From positions 400,091-464,090 of the forward strand of contig NZ_MUIN01000002.1 in assembly GCF_002080045.1 (NCBI RefSeq): 64,000 nt of DNA. Direction: 5' to 3'. Under the pieces are notes generated by a model. That model did no database searches, had not been told where the DNA came from, and saw only the letters and a list, made by a program, of their open reading frames with translations. Below, one piece after another: positions 15,810-24,764 of this stretch. Position 1 is the stretch's first letter, and each line of letters opens with the position of its first letter. This DNA comes from Pseudomonas sp. Bc-h (lineage in GTDB: Bacteria; Pseudomonadota; Gammaproteobacteria; Pseudomonadales; Pseudomonadaceae). The position numbers and the translations under genes are program-made.

Positions 15810-17908
15810 TGCTCGATCCTGCCGACCAACCCCTGCCGCCGTTGCGCGAGGACTTGCGCCTGAGCGAGGCGGCCCCTGGCGCCAGCGGCGAACCGGCATG
15901 GGTGATTCAAGACACCGTGGTCAACCGGTTTTACCGCATCGGCTGGCTGGAGTTCGAATGCCTGCTGCGTTGGGGGCAGCAGTCGGCGCGACAGATCAGC
16001 CAGCAGATCGCAGAACGCACCGCACTCAAGCCTGATGTCGAGCAAGTCCTCGACTTTCGGCAGTTTCTCGAACAGCACCAGTTGCTGCGCGCAGGCCCCG
16101 CCGCCCTCGCCCGGCTTCAGGCCAAGGGCGAGCAAGTCAGCTGGTTGAGCTGGAACTGGTGGCTGCATCACTATCTGTTTTTCCGCATTCCGCTGCTGCG
16201 CCCGCAACGGCCATTGCAGCACTTGGCCCATGCCCTGCGCTGGCTGTTTCATCCGTTTACCGGGATCCTGGTGTTTTGCCTGAGCCTGCTGGGTGTGGTG
16301 CTGGTCCTGCAGCAGTGGGACAGCTTCACCCATGCTGTGGTCGAGTCGTTTTCCACCGAAGGCCTGTTCAGTTTCGCCCTGGCGCTGATCGTCGCCAAGA
16401 CACTGCACGAGTTGGGGCATGCCTTGGTGGCGACCCGGCTGGGATTGCGCGTCGGGCATATGGGCATCGCCTTCGTGGTGCTGTGGCCGATGCTCTACAC
16501 CGATACTGGCGAGAGCTGGAAACTGCGCCGTTCACGGCAACGGCTAGCGATTGCCGCGGCCGGTATCGTCACCGAGTTGTCGCTTGCCGGGCTCTCGACC
16601 CTGGGTTGGGCCCTCTGCGACCCCGGCGCGCTGCGCAATGCGTTGTTGTATCTGGCGACCACCAGCTGGCTGCTGTCGCTGGCACTCAATGCCAGCCCGT
16701 TCATGCGTTTTGACGGTTACTTCATTCTTTCCGATCTGCTGGACTTTCCCAATCTGCACGAACGCGCGTCGGCACTGGCACGGGTCACCTTGCGACGCAA
16801 TCTGCTGGGGCTGGACGAGGATTGGCCGGAAGCGTTCGCCACAGGCAAGCGGCGAATGCTGGTCACGTTCGCAATCGTCACCTGGTTGTACCGTCTGGTG
16901 CTGTTTCTCGGGATCGCGCTGGCGGTGTATCTGTTCTTCTTCAAGCTGCTGGGGATCTTTCTGTTCATGGTCGAACTGTCGTGGTTTATCGCCATGCCGG
17001 TGGTACGCGAGTTGCGCCACTGGTGGACCCATCGCGCGGCGGTCCCCGCGAGTCGCAAGATTGTGTTTTACGCGCTGGCAGCGCTGGTCCTGGTGGGCCT
17101 GGCGATGCCCTGGCGGACTCAGATCGACGCGGTTGGTGTGGCTCGCGCCGAGCATCAGCTGCGGGTGTTCGCGCCCTACCCGGCCCGCCTGCAATCGATT
17201 CACGACGCGGGCCAGGTCACCACCGGCGAGGTGCTGGTGACCCTCGACGAGCCGGACATTGCCTTGCGCGTTTCGAGCAGCGAAGCCAACGCCCGAAGCT
17301 ACGAAGCGCGGTTGTCCGGCTTGCTGGCCGATCCCGGCGGGCTGGCCGAAGACGCCGTGACCCGGCAACGGCTCAACGTGCAGTTCGAGGAAGCCCGCGC
17401 CGCTCGCTCGGAAATTGCCCGGTTGAACCTGCAGACGTCCTTTGCCGGACTGTGGCTGGACGTCAACCCGGACCTGAAAACCGGCCAATGGGTCGGTCGC
17501 GATGAGTCGCTGGGGGTGCTGATCGACCCGCGCAGCTGGCAGATAGACGCTTACGTGGCACAGGATCAGGTGCACCGCATGACCGTCGGCGATCACGTGC
17601 GCTTCTATCCCGACGGCCAGACCACGCCGCTCAGTGGTGTGGTACGGGTCATCGGCAGCACCCGCGCCAGTCAGTTGTCGCACAAGATGTTGTCTTCACG
17701 GTACGGCGGCCCTGTACCGGCCACCGCCGAGGAGCACTCCGTGGTGCCCAGCGCCGCGCTGTTTCAGGTACTGGTTCAGCTGGATACGCCACCGGCGAGC
17801 CTTCGGGAAACCCGTGGCCACCTGAAAATCGACGGTGAACGGCGCAGCCTGTTGGGGGATGGCGCGACGCAATTGCTGGCGGTGCTGATGCGAGAAAGCG
17901 GCTTCTGA
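15809..17908 (+). CDS. PqqD-like / M50 site-2 metalloprotease / HlyD fusion membrane protein
   Basis: 699 residues if translation begins at the ATG at 15809, coupled to the preceding TGA (TGATG); an in-frame ATG at 15794 is the alternative. Residues about 15-100 resemble a PqqD-like fold (NRFYRIGWLEFECLLRW, then QISQQIAERT). A polytopic section follows with zinc motif H200-E-L-G-H204 and the second S2P motif N294-ASPFMRF-D302-G, so catalytic residues appear intact. After the last helices (about 420-435) comes a periplasmic HlyD-like barrel-sandwich (LRVFAPYPARLQSI, GEVLVTLDEPDI) to the C-terminus. The gene closes the adhesin-tolC-hlyD-GAF/hlyD array. It could take the place of the missing ABC component or process the adhesin; neither role is proven. 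Confidence 0.75.
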   Translation: MLDPADQPLPPLREDLRLSEAAPGASGEPAWVIQDTVVNRFYRIGWLEFECLLRWGQQSARQISQQIAERTALKPDVEQVLDFRQFLEQHQLLRAGPAALARLQAKGEQVSWLSWNWWLHHYLFFRIPLLRPQRPLQHLAHALRWLFHPFTGILVFCLSLLGVVLVLQQWDSFTHAVVESFSTEGLFSFALALIVAKTLHELGHALVATRLGLRVGHMGIAFVVLWPMLYTDTGESWKLRRSRQRLAIAAAGIVTELSLAGLSTLGWALCDPGALRNALLYLATTSWLLSLALNASPFMRFDGYFILSDLLDFPNLHERASALARVTLRRNLLGLDEDWPEAFATGKRRMLVTFAIVTWLYRLVLFLGIALAVYLFFFKLLGIFLFMVELSWFIAMPVVRELRHWWTHRAAVPASRKIVFYALAALVLVGLAMPWRTQIDAVGVARAEHQLRVFAPYPARLQSIHDAGQVTTGEVLVTLDEPDIALRVSSSEANARSYEARLSGLLADPGGLAEDAVTRQRLNVQFEEARAARSEIARLNLQTSFAGLWLDVNPDLKTGQWVGRDESLGVLIDPRSWQIDAYVAQDQVHRMTVGDHVRFYPDGQTTPLSGVVRVIGSTRASQLSHKMLSSRYGGPVPATAEEHSVVPSAALFQVLVQLDTPPASLRETRGHLKIDGERRSLLGDGATQLLAVLMRESGF

Positions 17909-17995
17909 CTCCGAAGATCGTGCATTCTCCCTTATGATGTGCGCCGATTGCCGTGTGCGCGGCGTACTTCTTTTCACCCCAAGCAAGAGATTTAC

Positions 17996-18376
17996 ATGTC
18001 CAGCCAAGACCTCAGCTTCCTCCCCGACCCTGATGCCGACTCCATCTCCTCCGACGTCGCGACCTTCAACGGCATCATGGTTTCAACCCAGGTCCCGACC
18101 CGCGCCGACGGCAGCCTGGAGCTGGGCGACATCACCCTGCAAAGCGAATGCACCCTGCAGGCATTGAAGGTCGCCCTGGAACGTGCAGGCAGTTCCATGG
18201 ATCGGGTCATGCACCTGACCATCTACCTCACCGACATGGCCGACCGTGCGGCATTCAACGAAGTCTACAAGCGCTTCTTCGCCAAGCCATGGCCGGTGCG
18301 TGCGGCCATCGGCGTCGCAGCGCTGGCCGTCGAGGGCATGCGTGTGGAAGTGACCGCGATGGCGGCCAAGGCCTGA
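17996..18376 (+). CDS. RidA-family (YjgF/UK114) protein
   Basis: 126 residues, the normal size for RidA proteins, which commonly deaminate reactive enamine/imine intermediates in the cytosol as trimers. Visible signatures are ALKVALERAGSSMDRVMHLT, IYLTDMADRAAFNEVYKRFF, and a C-terminal RAAIGVAALAVEGMRVEVTA. This carries the conserved R before AIGV but has A-L-A-V-E-G-M rather than the canonical L-P-x-G-A-L-V-E-I-E block, so it may belong to a non-archetypal Rid subgroup. The ATG at 17996 is preferred over an upstream start that would add 19 non-conserved residues. It stands alone between the export array and rlhA. Confidence 0.8.
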   Translation: MSSQDLSFLPDPDADSISSDVATFNGIMVSTQVPTRADGSLELGDITLQSECTLQALKVALERAGSSMDRVMHLTIYLTDMADRAAFNEVYKRFFAKPWPVRAAIGVAALAVEGMRVEVTAMAAKA

Positions 18377-18413
18377 GCGATAACCCGACAGCACCGCGTT
18401 CTCTTGTAACAGC

Positions 18414-18453
18414 ACGGCTTGCCGGCGGTGGCTTCTTTGAGATCGCCACCGCC
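18414..18453. repeat. REP-like inverted repeat
   Basis: ACGGCTTGCCGGCGGTGGC (18414-18432) faces GCCACCGCC (18445-18453) across a short loop. The GGCTTGCCGGC core is shared with the elements near 48.6, 52.25 and 53.27 kb. It lies between ridA and rlhA and may act as a transcript-stabilising or attenuating hairpin. Confidence 0.6.
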
Positions 18454-18550
18454 TGGGCCTGTTTCCCGCCACCGGGCAGTCCATGGATGCCGGTCGGGCG
18501 TTTCGCCGCTACAATGCGCGACTTGACCGTGACGATCCGACTAAAAAAAC

Positions 18551-20545
18551 ATGTCCCTACCCAAGCATCATCTCGAATTGCTCAGCCCTGCGCGCGACGT
18601 AGCCATCGCTCGCGAGGCCATTCTGCACGGCGCTGACGCCATCTACATCGGCGGCCCCAGCTTCGGCGCCCGCCATAACGCCAGCAACGACGTCAGCGAT
18701 ATCGCTGAACTGGTGGAGTTCGCCCATCGCTACCACGCGCGGGTGTTCACCACGATCAACACCATCCTGCACGACAACGAACTGGAGCCGGCGCGCAAGC
18801 TCATCCACGAACTGTACGATGCCGGCGTCGATGCGCTGATCGTTCAGGATCTGGGCGTCATGGAACTGGACATCCCGCCGATCGAGCTGCATGCCAGCAC
18901 GCAAACCGACATCCGCACCCTGGAACGCGCCAAGTTCCTCGATCAGGCCGGTTTCTCGCAACTGGTACTGGCCCGCGAGCTGAACCTGCAAGAGATCCGC
19001 GCCATTGCCGGTGAAACCGATGCCGCCATCGAGTTTTTCATCCACGGCGCGCTGTGCGTGGCCTTTTCCGGCCAGTGCAATATCTCCCACGCCCATACCG
19101 GTCGCAGCGCCAACCGCGGCGACTGCTCCCAGGCCTGCCGCCTGCCCTACACGTTGAAAGACGATCAGGGCCGTGTGGTTGCCTTCGAAAAACACCTGCT
19201 GTCGATGAAGGACAACAACCAGAGCGCCAACATCCGCGCCCTGGTGGAAGCCGGCGTTCGCTCGTTCAAGATCGAGGGTCGTTACAAGGACATGGGCTAC
19301 GTGAAGAACATCACGGCTTACTACCGTCAGCGTCTGGACGACGTGCTCGAAGACCGCCCGGACCTGGCCCGCGCTTCCAGCGGCCGTACCGCGCACTTCT
19401 TCCTGCCGGACCCGGAAAAGACCTTCCACCGCGGCAGCACCGACTACTTCGTCAGCGACCGCAAGATCGACATCGGCGCGTTCGACACCCCGACCTTCAC
19501 CGGCCTGCCGGTGGGCATCGTGGAAAAGGTCGGCAAGCGCGACCTGCAAGTGGTCACTCATGAGCCGCTGTCCAACGGCGACGGCCTCAATGTGCAGATC
19601 AAGCGTGAAGTCGTGGGTTTCCGCGCCAATATCGCCGAGCCCAAGGGCGAATTCGAAGAGGACGGCGAAAAGCGCTATCGTTACCGCGTCGAGCCCAACG
19701 AGATGCCAGCCGACCTGTACAAGGCGCGTCCCAACCATCCGCTGAACCGCAACCTGGACCACAACTGGCAGCAGGCCTTGCAGAAGACCTCCGCCGAACG
19801 TCGAATCGGTGTGTCGTGGCAAGCGTCGCTGCGCGAAGAGCGTCTTGAACTCACCGTTACCAGCGAAGAAGGCATCAGTGCCAGCGTTGTTCTCGACGGC
19901 CCGTTCGGCGCTGCCAACAAGCCGGAACAGGCACTGGATCAGCTGCGCGACCTGCTGGGGCAACTGGGCACCACCCAATACCACGCGACCGACGTCAGAC
20001 TCGATGCGCCGCAGGCATTCTTCATCCCCAACTCTCAGCTCAAGGCCCTGCGTCGCGAGGTCATCGAAGCGTTGACCGCTGCACGCGTCGCCGCTCATCC
20101 ACGGGGCGGTCGCAAGGCCGAAACCAGCCCGCCGCCGGTGTACCCGGATTCGCACCTGTCGTTCCTGGCCAACGTCTACAACCAGAAAGCCCGCGACTTC
20201 TACCATCGGCATGGTGTGAAACTGATCGATGCCGCCTACGAGGCTCACGAAGAGACGGGTGAAGTGCCGGTGATGATCACCAAGCACTGCCTGCGTTTCT
20301 CCTTCAACCTGTGCCCGAAACAGGCCAAAGGCGTGACCGGCGTGCGTACCAAGGTCGAGCCGATGCAACTCATCCACGGCGATGAGGTGCTGACCTTGAA
20401 GTTCGACTGCAAACCCTGCGAGATGCACATCATCGGCAAGATGAAAGGCCACATCCTCAACCTGCCACAACCGGGCAGCACGCCGGTGGTGGGTCACATC
20501 AGCCCGGCTGACCTGCTCAAGACCATTCCTCGCGGGACGCATTGA
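18551..20545 (+). CDS. rlhA: U32-family protein, probable 23S rRNA 5-hydroxycytidine C2501 synthase (RlhA/YdcP type)
   Basis: 664 residues, matching the long RlhA/YdcP class (about 650 aa) rather than the shorter TrhP/YegQ class (about 450 aa). The N-terminal U32 domain starts HLELLSPARDVAIAREAILHGADAIYIGG. The conserved four-cysteine cluster is C169, C176, C192 and C196 (in LCVAFSGQCN and RGDCSQACRLPY), and IEGRYKDMGYVKNIT is present. The C-terminal extension (DUF3656-like) ends with KHCLRFSFNLCP and KFDCKPCEMHI. Family knowledge: these iron-sulfur/prephenate-dependent enzymes hydroxylate RNA bases. The ATG follows an A-rich stretch without a strong Shine-Dalgarno. The assignment to RlhA over TrhP rests on length and the C-terminal region. 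Confidence 0.75.
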   Translation: MSLPKHHLELLSPARDVAIAREAILHGADAIYIGGPSFGARHNASNDVSDIAELVEFAHRYHARVFTTINTILHDNELEPARKLIHELYDAGVDALIVQDLGVMELDIPPIELHASTQTDIRTLERAKFLDQAGFSQLVLARELNLQEIRAIAGETDAAIEFFIHGALCVAFSGQCNISHAHTGRSANRGDCSQACRLPYTLKDDQGRVVAFEKHLLSMKDNNQSANIRALVEAGVRSFKIEGRYKDMGYVKNITAYYRQRLDDVLEDRPDLARASSGRTAHFFLPDPEKTFHRGSTDYFVSDRKIDIGAFDTPTFTGLPVGIVEKVGKRDLQVVTHEPLSNGDGLNVQIKREVVGFRANIAEPKGEFEEDGEKRYRYRVEPNEMPADLYKARPNHPLNRNLDHNWQQALQKTSAERRIGVSWQASLREERLELTVTSEEGISASVVLDGPFGAANKPEQALDQLRDLLGQLGTTQYHATDVRLDAPQAFFIPNSQLKALRREVIEALTAARVAAHPRGGRKAETSPPPVYPDSHLSFLANVYNQKARDFYHRHGVKLIDAAYEAHEETGEVPVMITKHCLRFSFNLCPKQAKGVTGVRTKVEPMQLIHGDEVLTLKFDCKPCEMHIIGKMKGHILNLPQPGSTPVVGHISPADLLKTIPRGTH

Positions 20546-20555
20546 GGTAACAGCT

Positions 20556-20587
20556 ACCGAACCGGCGAATACCATCGCCGGTTCGGT
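20556..20587. terminator. Perfect 13-bp hairpin between convergent genes
   Basis: ACCGAACCGGCGA (20556-20568) pairs perfectly with TCGCCGGTTCGGT (20575-20587) around loop ATACCA. It lies 11 nt after the rlhA stop and 57 nt beyond the end of the convergent ABC ATPase gene. It lacks a long T tract on either side, so it may be a weak bidirectional terminator. Confidence 0.65.
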
Positions 20588-20643
20588 CTGGCCTATCCAT
20601 TACCTGATGCCCGAGCACAAAACCTGGGCGACTTGTCCTCCGG

Positions 20644-21735
20644 TCAGAGACTGCTGCGCAGTATCAGGGCGTCGCTGTCGCTCCACTCTGCAAACACCTT
20701 CTGCCCACCGACCAGCCCCAGACGGTTGTAGTCGGCGTAGCTCTTCTGTACCTGCACTTCCAGACCCTCACTCCCTTCAAGGTAAAGGTTGACCATCGAA
20801 CCGATGAACTCCTCACCCACCACGCTGCACGCCAGATGGTTACGCTTCGAGGGTTGCAGCGTCAGATCGATGTGTTCGGCACTGATGCACACCGCCACCT
20901 GTTCGCCAACCTCTGCCTGCTTGTCACCCGGCGGCCGGGCCAGCAAACCACCGTGCTTTGATTCGAGCTGCACCAGACCGTTAGGGTCGAGCCCGACGAC
21001 CGTCGCGCCGAGGATGTTCTTGCCACCAATGAACTCAGCGACAAAGCGATTGTGCGGCTCAAGGAAAATCTCCTTCGGCGTGCCAATCTGCTCCACCCTG
21101 CCCTTGCTCATGATCACTACGCGATCCGCCATGGCGAAGGCTTCGGACTGGCTGTGGGTGACATAAACGAAAGTGATGCCCAAGTCTTTCTGCAAACCGG
21201 TCAGGACACCCTGCATGCGCACGGAAAGGTGGGTGTCGAGGGCACTGAGCGGTTCATCCAGTAATAGCATCGGCGGTTCGGTGACCAGCGAACGGGCCAA
21301 TGCAACGCGCTGCCGCTGGCCTCCGGACAGCATGCTGATATCCCGTGAGGCAAACTCCTGCAACCCCAGACGTTCCAGCCATTCCAGGGCTTTGGTGCGC
21401 CGCGCGGCCTTGGCCATGCCGCGCATACGCAGGCCGAACTCGACGTTTTCCAGCACGTTCAAGAACGGAAACAGCGCCAGGTTCTGCCACACCAGCGGCG
21501 TTTCCCGTTGCCACGAGTACAGGTCGTTGATGCGCTCACCGTTAAGGCGAATTTCGCCTTCGCTCGGCTTGTCCAGCCCGGCGAGCATGCGCAGGGTCGT
21601 GGTCTTGCCGCAGCCGCTGGAACCCATGATGGCGACGAACTCGCCCTTGTGAATCTCCAGGTTCAAGCGTTCCACCGCGACGTAGCTGCCGAAATGCTTG
21701 ACCACGTTATCGAATACCACCAGCGGCTGGTTCAT
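20644..21735 (-). CDS. ABC transporter ATPase, spermidine/putrescine (PotA) type
   Basis: 363 residues. The ATG at 21735 is preferred to a TTG 15 nt upstream because AGGA lies 8 nt before it. Walker A GSSGCGKTTTLRMLAG, signature LSGGQRQRVALARSL and Walker B MLLLDEPLSALD are intact. The C-terminal TOBE-type domain contains FVAEFIGGKNILGATV. It is the last gene of a four-gene unit (binding protein, two permeases, ATPase) transcribed away from creatininase. Membership in the polyamine/opine class suggests a small cationic or guanidino substrate. Given the neighbours, creatinine or creatine uptake is a reasonable inference, but the family alone does not show it. Confidence 0.85.
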   Translation of the reverse strand: MNQPLVVFDNVVKHFGSYVAVERLNLEIHKGEFVAIMGSSGCGKTTTLRMLAGLDKPSEGEIRLNGERINDLYSWQRETPLVWQNLALFPFLNVLENVEFGLRMRGMAKAARRTKALEWLERLGLQEFASRDISMLSGGQRQRVALARSLVTEPPMLLLDEPLSALDTHLSVRMQGVLTGLQKDLGITFVYVTHSQSEAFAMADRVVIMSKGRVEQIGTPKEIFLEPHNRFVAEFIGGKNILGATVVGLDPNGLVQLESKHGGLLARPPGDKQAEVGEQVAVCISAEHIDLTLQPSKRNHLACSVVGEEFIGSMVNLYLEGSEGLEVQVQKSYADYNRLGLVGGQKVFAEWSDSDALILRSSL

Positions 21736-21771
21736 GGTTGAATCCTGCAAGTCGTGAGATGGGGAATGGGC

Positions 21772-22572
21772 TCAGGCATTGGCAGGCTTCTTCTGCCGGC
21801 GCATGAGCAACAGTTGCGCGAGGATCACCAGGGTCATGGTGGTGATGAAGACGATCGTGCCGATGGCGTTGATCGTCGGGCTGACTTGGCCTTGCAGGGT
21901 ATTGAGAATGCGCACCGGCACCGTTTCGTTGAGCCCGGAAACAAACCAGGCCACTGCGAATTCGTCAAAAGACACCGCCATGGTCACGAACAGCGCGGCA
22001 AAGATGCTCGGTGCGGTAAACGGCAGGATCACGAAACGCATAGCCTTCCATTGGTTCGCCCCCAGATTCCAGGCGGCGGCCTCAATGTTCGGGTCCATCT
22101 GCGCCAGACGCATGCGGATCACGGCCATGGCGAACGGTGCGCACATTACGATATGGCTGATCATCACTGCGTAGATCTCGCCGGACAGCCCGATGCGCGA
22201 GAGGAACGACAACATCGCCAGGCCCATGATCACCACCGGAATGGTCGGCGGCAGCAACGCCAGCGCCATGTACACCGACTTGCCGAAGAACAGATAGCGA
22301 AAGTCGGTATACGCGGCCGTGAACCCCAGCAATGTGGACACCAGCGCCACCACCAGTGCTACCAACAAGCTGTTGCCAAACGCCCGCCAGATTGCAGGGT
22401 CCGCTGCGACGGTTTCGTACCAGTGCAGACTGAACCCGCCCAGCGGCAGGGACGGAAAGCGGTCGATGTTGAACGAAAACACGAAGCTGCCGACGATGGG
22501 CGTGAAGATGAATACGAACACCAGAACGACGAAGCCGCGCAATGTGAGGTTGATCAACCGATGCTCGTTCAT
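21772..22572 (-). CDS. ABC transporter permease, PotC type
   Basis: 266 residues with six predicted membrane helices and the permease EAA loop EAAAWNLGANQWKAMRFVILP. It starts at the ATG at 22572, overlapping the upstream permease by ATGA, and ends 36 bp before the ATPase gene. The N-terminal MNEHRLINLTLRGFVVLVFVFIF is the usual first helix of the PotC/YdcV-type subunit. It should pair with the adjacent PotB-type permease to form the translocation pore. Confidence 0.85.
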   Translation of the reverse strand: MNEHRLINLTLRGFVVLVFVFIFTPIVGSFVFSFNIDRFPSLPLGGFSLHWYETVAADPAIWRAFGNSLLVALVVALVSTLLGFTAAYTDFRYLFFGKSVYMALALLPPTIPVVIMGLAMLSFLSRIGLSGEIYAVMISHIVMCAPFAMAVIRMRLAQMDPNIEAAAWNLGANQWKAMRFVILPFTAPSIFAALFVTMAVSFDEFAVAWFVSGLNETVPVRILNTLQGQVSPTINAIGTIVFITTMTLVILAQLLLMRRQKKPANA

Positions 22573-23498
22573 GCGCGCCTCCGATAGGCAAACTTCACCG
22601 AAACGAAAGCGACGATCAACAGCGTGACGATCATCATCGTGGCGATCACCGCTGCCCTCGGCCATTGCTGCCCGGATTTGGTGGTGTCGGTAATCAGGGT
22701 GCTTAAAGTCGGCGGCTGCCCTCCGCCCAGGTACAGCGGGCTGACGAAGTCGCCGAAGGTCAGGATGAAGCAGAACAACGCCGCCACCACGATGCCGATC
22801 CGTGCCGCCGGGATCACTACCAGAAACACCGTACGCACGCGCCCGGCGCCAAGGTTGTGGGCGGCTTCGATCATTGATCGGTCCAGGTACATCAGGCTGA
22901 ACAGTTGCAGCAGCACCACCAACGGCAGGCACAAGGTGAAATACCCTACGTAGCTGCCGAATGTGGTGTTGAGCATCGGCAGCGGCCCAAACCCGAGATA
23001 CCCGAAGGCCGCGTTCAAAATGCCGTTATCGCTGAGAAACACCTGCCACGAATACGTGCGCACCAGATAGCTGGTGAAGAACGGAGTCACCAGCAGCAGG
23101 ATCAGCAACTGTCTGGCCGAATCGCGAAACTTGAACGCGATCGTGTAAGCGCACGGAAACGCCACCGCGCTGACCAGAACCGTGGCCCCTGCGGCCATGG
23201 CGAAGGTATGCGCGTAGGCATCCCAGAAGAACTCCCGACCCAGCATGTAGCGCCAGTTCGTCCACTCGAACGCCGGGACCATGCGGAAGTTGCGCACCTG
23301 CCAAAAGCTGATGGTCAGCAGAAACAGCAGCGGAAATACAAAGAAGATCATTTGCCAGATCAGGATCGGCAGCGAAAACCCGACGCGGTACCACGGCAGT
23401 CGCAGCGTTCGCCTTCGACCGGGTACACAAGCATCAGCCTGCAGAGTGACCCTCTCTGCGCTGCTCGGATCGGCTTGTTTCAGTTTGTCCGACATCAT
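22569..23498 (-). CDS. ABC transporter permease, PotB type
   Basis: 309 residues. The ATG at 23498 follows a GGGGAGGGG stretch at suitable spacing, so it is preferred over a GTG further upstream. A hydrophilic N-terminus of about 40 residues precedes the first helix (IWQMIFFVFPLLFLLTI). The EAA-type loop is EAAHNLGAGRVRTVFLVVIP. The start lies 24 bp after the binding-protein gene and the stop overlaps the PotC-type gene by 4 bp. Confidence 0.85.
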   Translation of the reverse strand: MMSDKLKQADPSSAERVTLQADACVPGRRRTLRLPWYRVGFSLPILIWQMIFFVFPLLFLLTISFWQVRNFRMVPAFEWTNWRYMLGREFFWDAYAHTFAMAAGATVLVSAVAFPCAYTIAFKFRDSARQLLILLLVTPFFTSYLVRTYSWQVFLSDNGILNAAFGYLGFGPLPMLNTTFGSYVGYFTLCLPLVVLLQLFSLMYLDRSMIEAAHNLGAGRVRTVFLVVIPAARIGIVVAALFCFILTFGDFVSPLYLGGGQPPTLSTLITDTTKSGQQWPRAAVIATMMIVTLLIVAFVSVKFAYRRRA

Positions 23499-23521
23499 CG
23501 CAGTCCCCTCCCCACGCCGGC

Positions 23522-24649
23522 TCACGCGCCCTTGTACTGCGACCAGAAGTCGTTCCAGTCCTCCAGGTTTTGCTGGATCGGTAACTCGCGGTACTTGATG
23601 CGCCCGTCGCGGATGTCATCCATGACATTGCGTTGAGCTATGACCATGCCCTGGCGCCTGGCCTCCGCAGGATCGTTCTTGTTCAGCAGGTCCCAGCCGC
23701 GCTTGTTGGGGATCAGCGCCGGATACGCGGCCATTTTTGCCGACTTCACCTGGCCTTCCGGTGAAGTGATGTACTGAATGAATTTCTTTGCCAGGTCCGG
23801 GCTGTGGGCCTTTTTCGCAATGCAGTAGGATTCGGTCCATTGCAGCCCGCCCTCCTCCGGAATCACGGTTTTGACTGGCGCCCCTGCCCGCTGCAGAACC
23901 CCGGTGATCCAGTCGCCGATGCCGCACATGGTGTGGATCTGGCCATTTTTCAACGATGAGAACGTGCCGCCATAATCGAAGAAACCGCCGATCTGCCCGC
24001 GCAGGCTCATGGTCTTGTCCTGCAGCGTCTGCCACTGGGCGGCGTTGATGTCGTAGGGACGGGAATTGCCATTGAGCAAGCTCAACTGCCCCAAGTTTGG
24101 CAGGTGCCAGTCGAAGTGCCCGACCTTGCCCTTGAGGCTTTCATCCCAGAACAGGTTGTAACTGCGCACTCTGGACTCAGGAATCAGCTGGGTGTTGAAG
24201 GCGATGCCCAGGAAGCCGAACCGGATCAGCACCGAGTACAGCTTGTCGCCCTGCCAGTGGCCGGGAAAATGCTGGAATTCGGGGTAGAAGTCGTCGAAGG
24301 GATAATCGGCGGGGTCCAGTTGTTCGATGTATTCGGCGGCATTGAGCTGCTGTACGTATTCGGCGTCGGAGAGGATCAGGTCGAAGGTGCCGGGCGGTGA
24401 CTGGGATATCAGCCCCAGCATGTTGTCGCCACCGGTGTAGTACTTGGCGCGGACCTTGACCGCGTACTGGCGCTCGAAATCGGCGACGATGTCAGGCTCG
24501 GCGTGACCAGCCCAGGCCAGGATCACCAACTCCTTTTCCGCTGCGGCAAAGCTGCGCAGCGGCAGCAGCCCCGACAAGGCAGCTGTGCCCGCCAGTACGC
24601 CGCTGCCCTTGAGAAATGTGCGGCGTGAAAGCTCGATGCGCTTGCTCAT
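23522..24649 (-). CDS. Tat-exported ABC substrate-binding protein, PotD/spermidine-putrescine type
   Basis: 375 residues. The chosen ATG at 24649 yields a twin-arginine signal (ELSRRTFLKGSGVLAGTAAL), so this binding protein is probably exported folded by Tat. The mature protein has the PotD-like opening ELVILAWAGHAEPDIVADFE, and GTFDLILSDAEYVQQL, with a late YCIAKKAHSPDLAKKFIQYI. It leads the four-gene ABC unit. The divergent 327-bp region to creatininase carries two copies of the regulon motif, one 116 bp upstream of this start, which ties the transporter to creatinine metabolism. Substrate is inferred. Confidence 0.82.
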   Translation of the reverse strand: MSKRIELSRRTFLKGSGVLAGTAALSGLLPLRSFAAAEKELVILAWAGHAEPDIVADFERQYAVKVRAKYYTGGDNMLGLISQSPPGTFDLILSDAEYVQQLNAAEYIEQLDPADYPFDDFYPEFQHFPGHWQGDKLYSVLIRFGFLGIAFNTQLIPESRVRSYNLFWDESLKGKVGHFDWHLPNLGQLSLLNGNSRPYDINAAQWQTLQDKTMSLRGQIGGFFDYGGTFSSLKNGQIHTMCGIGDWITGVLQRAGAPVKTVIPEEGGLQWTESYCIAKKAHSPDLAKKFIQYITSPEGQVKSAKMAAYPALIPNKRGWDLLNKNDPAEARRQGMVIAQRNVMDDIRDGRIKYRELPIQQNLEDWNDFWSQYKGA

Positions 24650-24764
24650 TGATGTGTCCCCGACTGATCGAAAGATGCCTGTGCCCGTCATTCCTTGCAG
24701 CGCTGAATGTGTTCCTCCTTTGTCGACGGGAATTGCAGCAGATCGCTATCAGGTTTTTTTGTGC

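Noticed and set aside
18557..20575. 672-codon open frame antisense to rlhA.
   Set aside because: The plus-strand frame has clear U32 domain and cysteine motifs; the antisense frame is a composition shadow.
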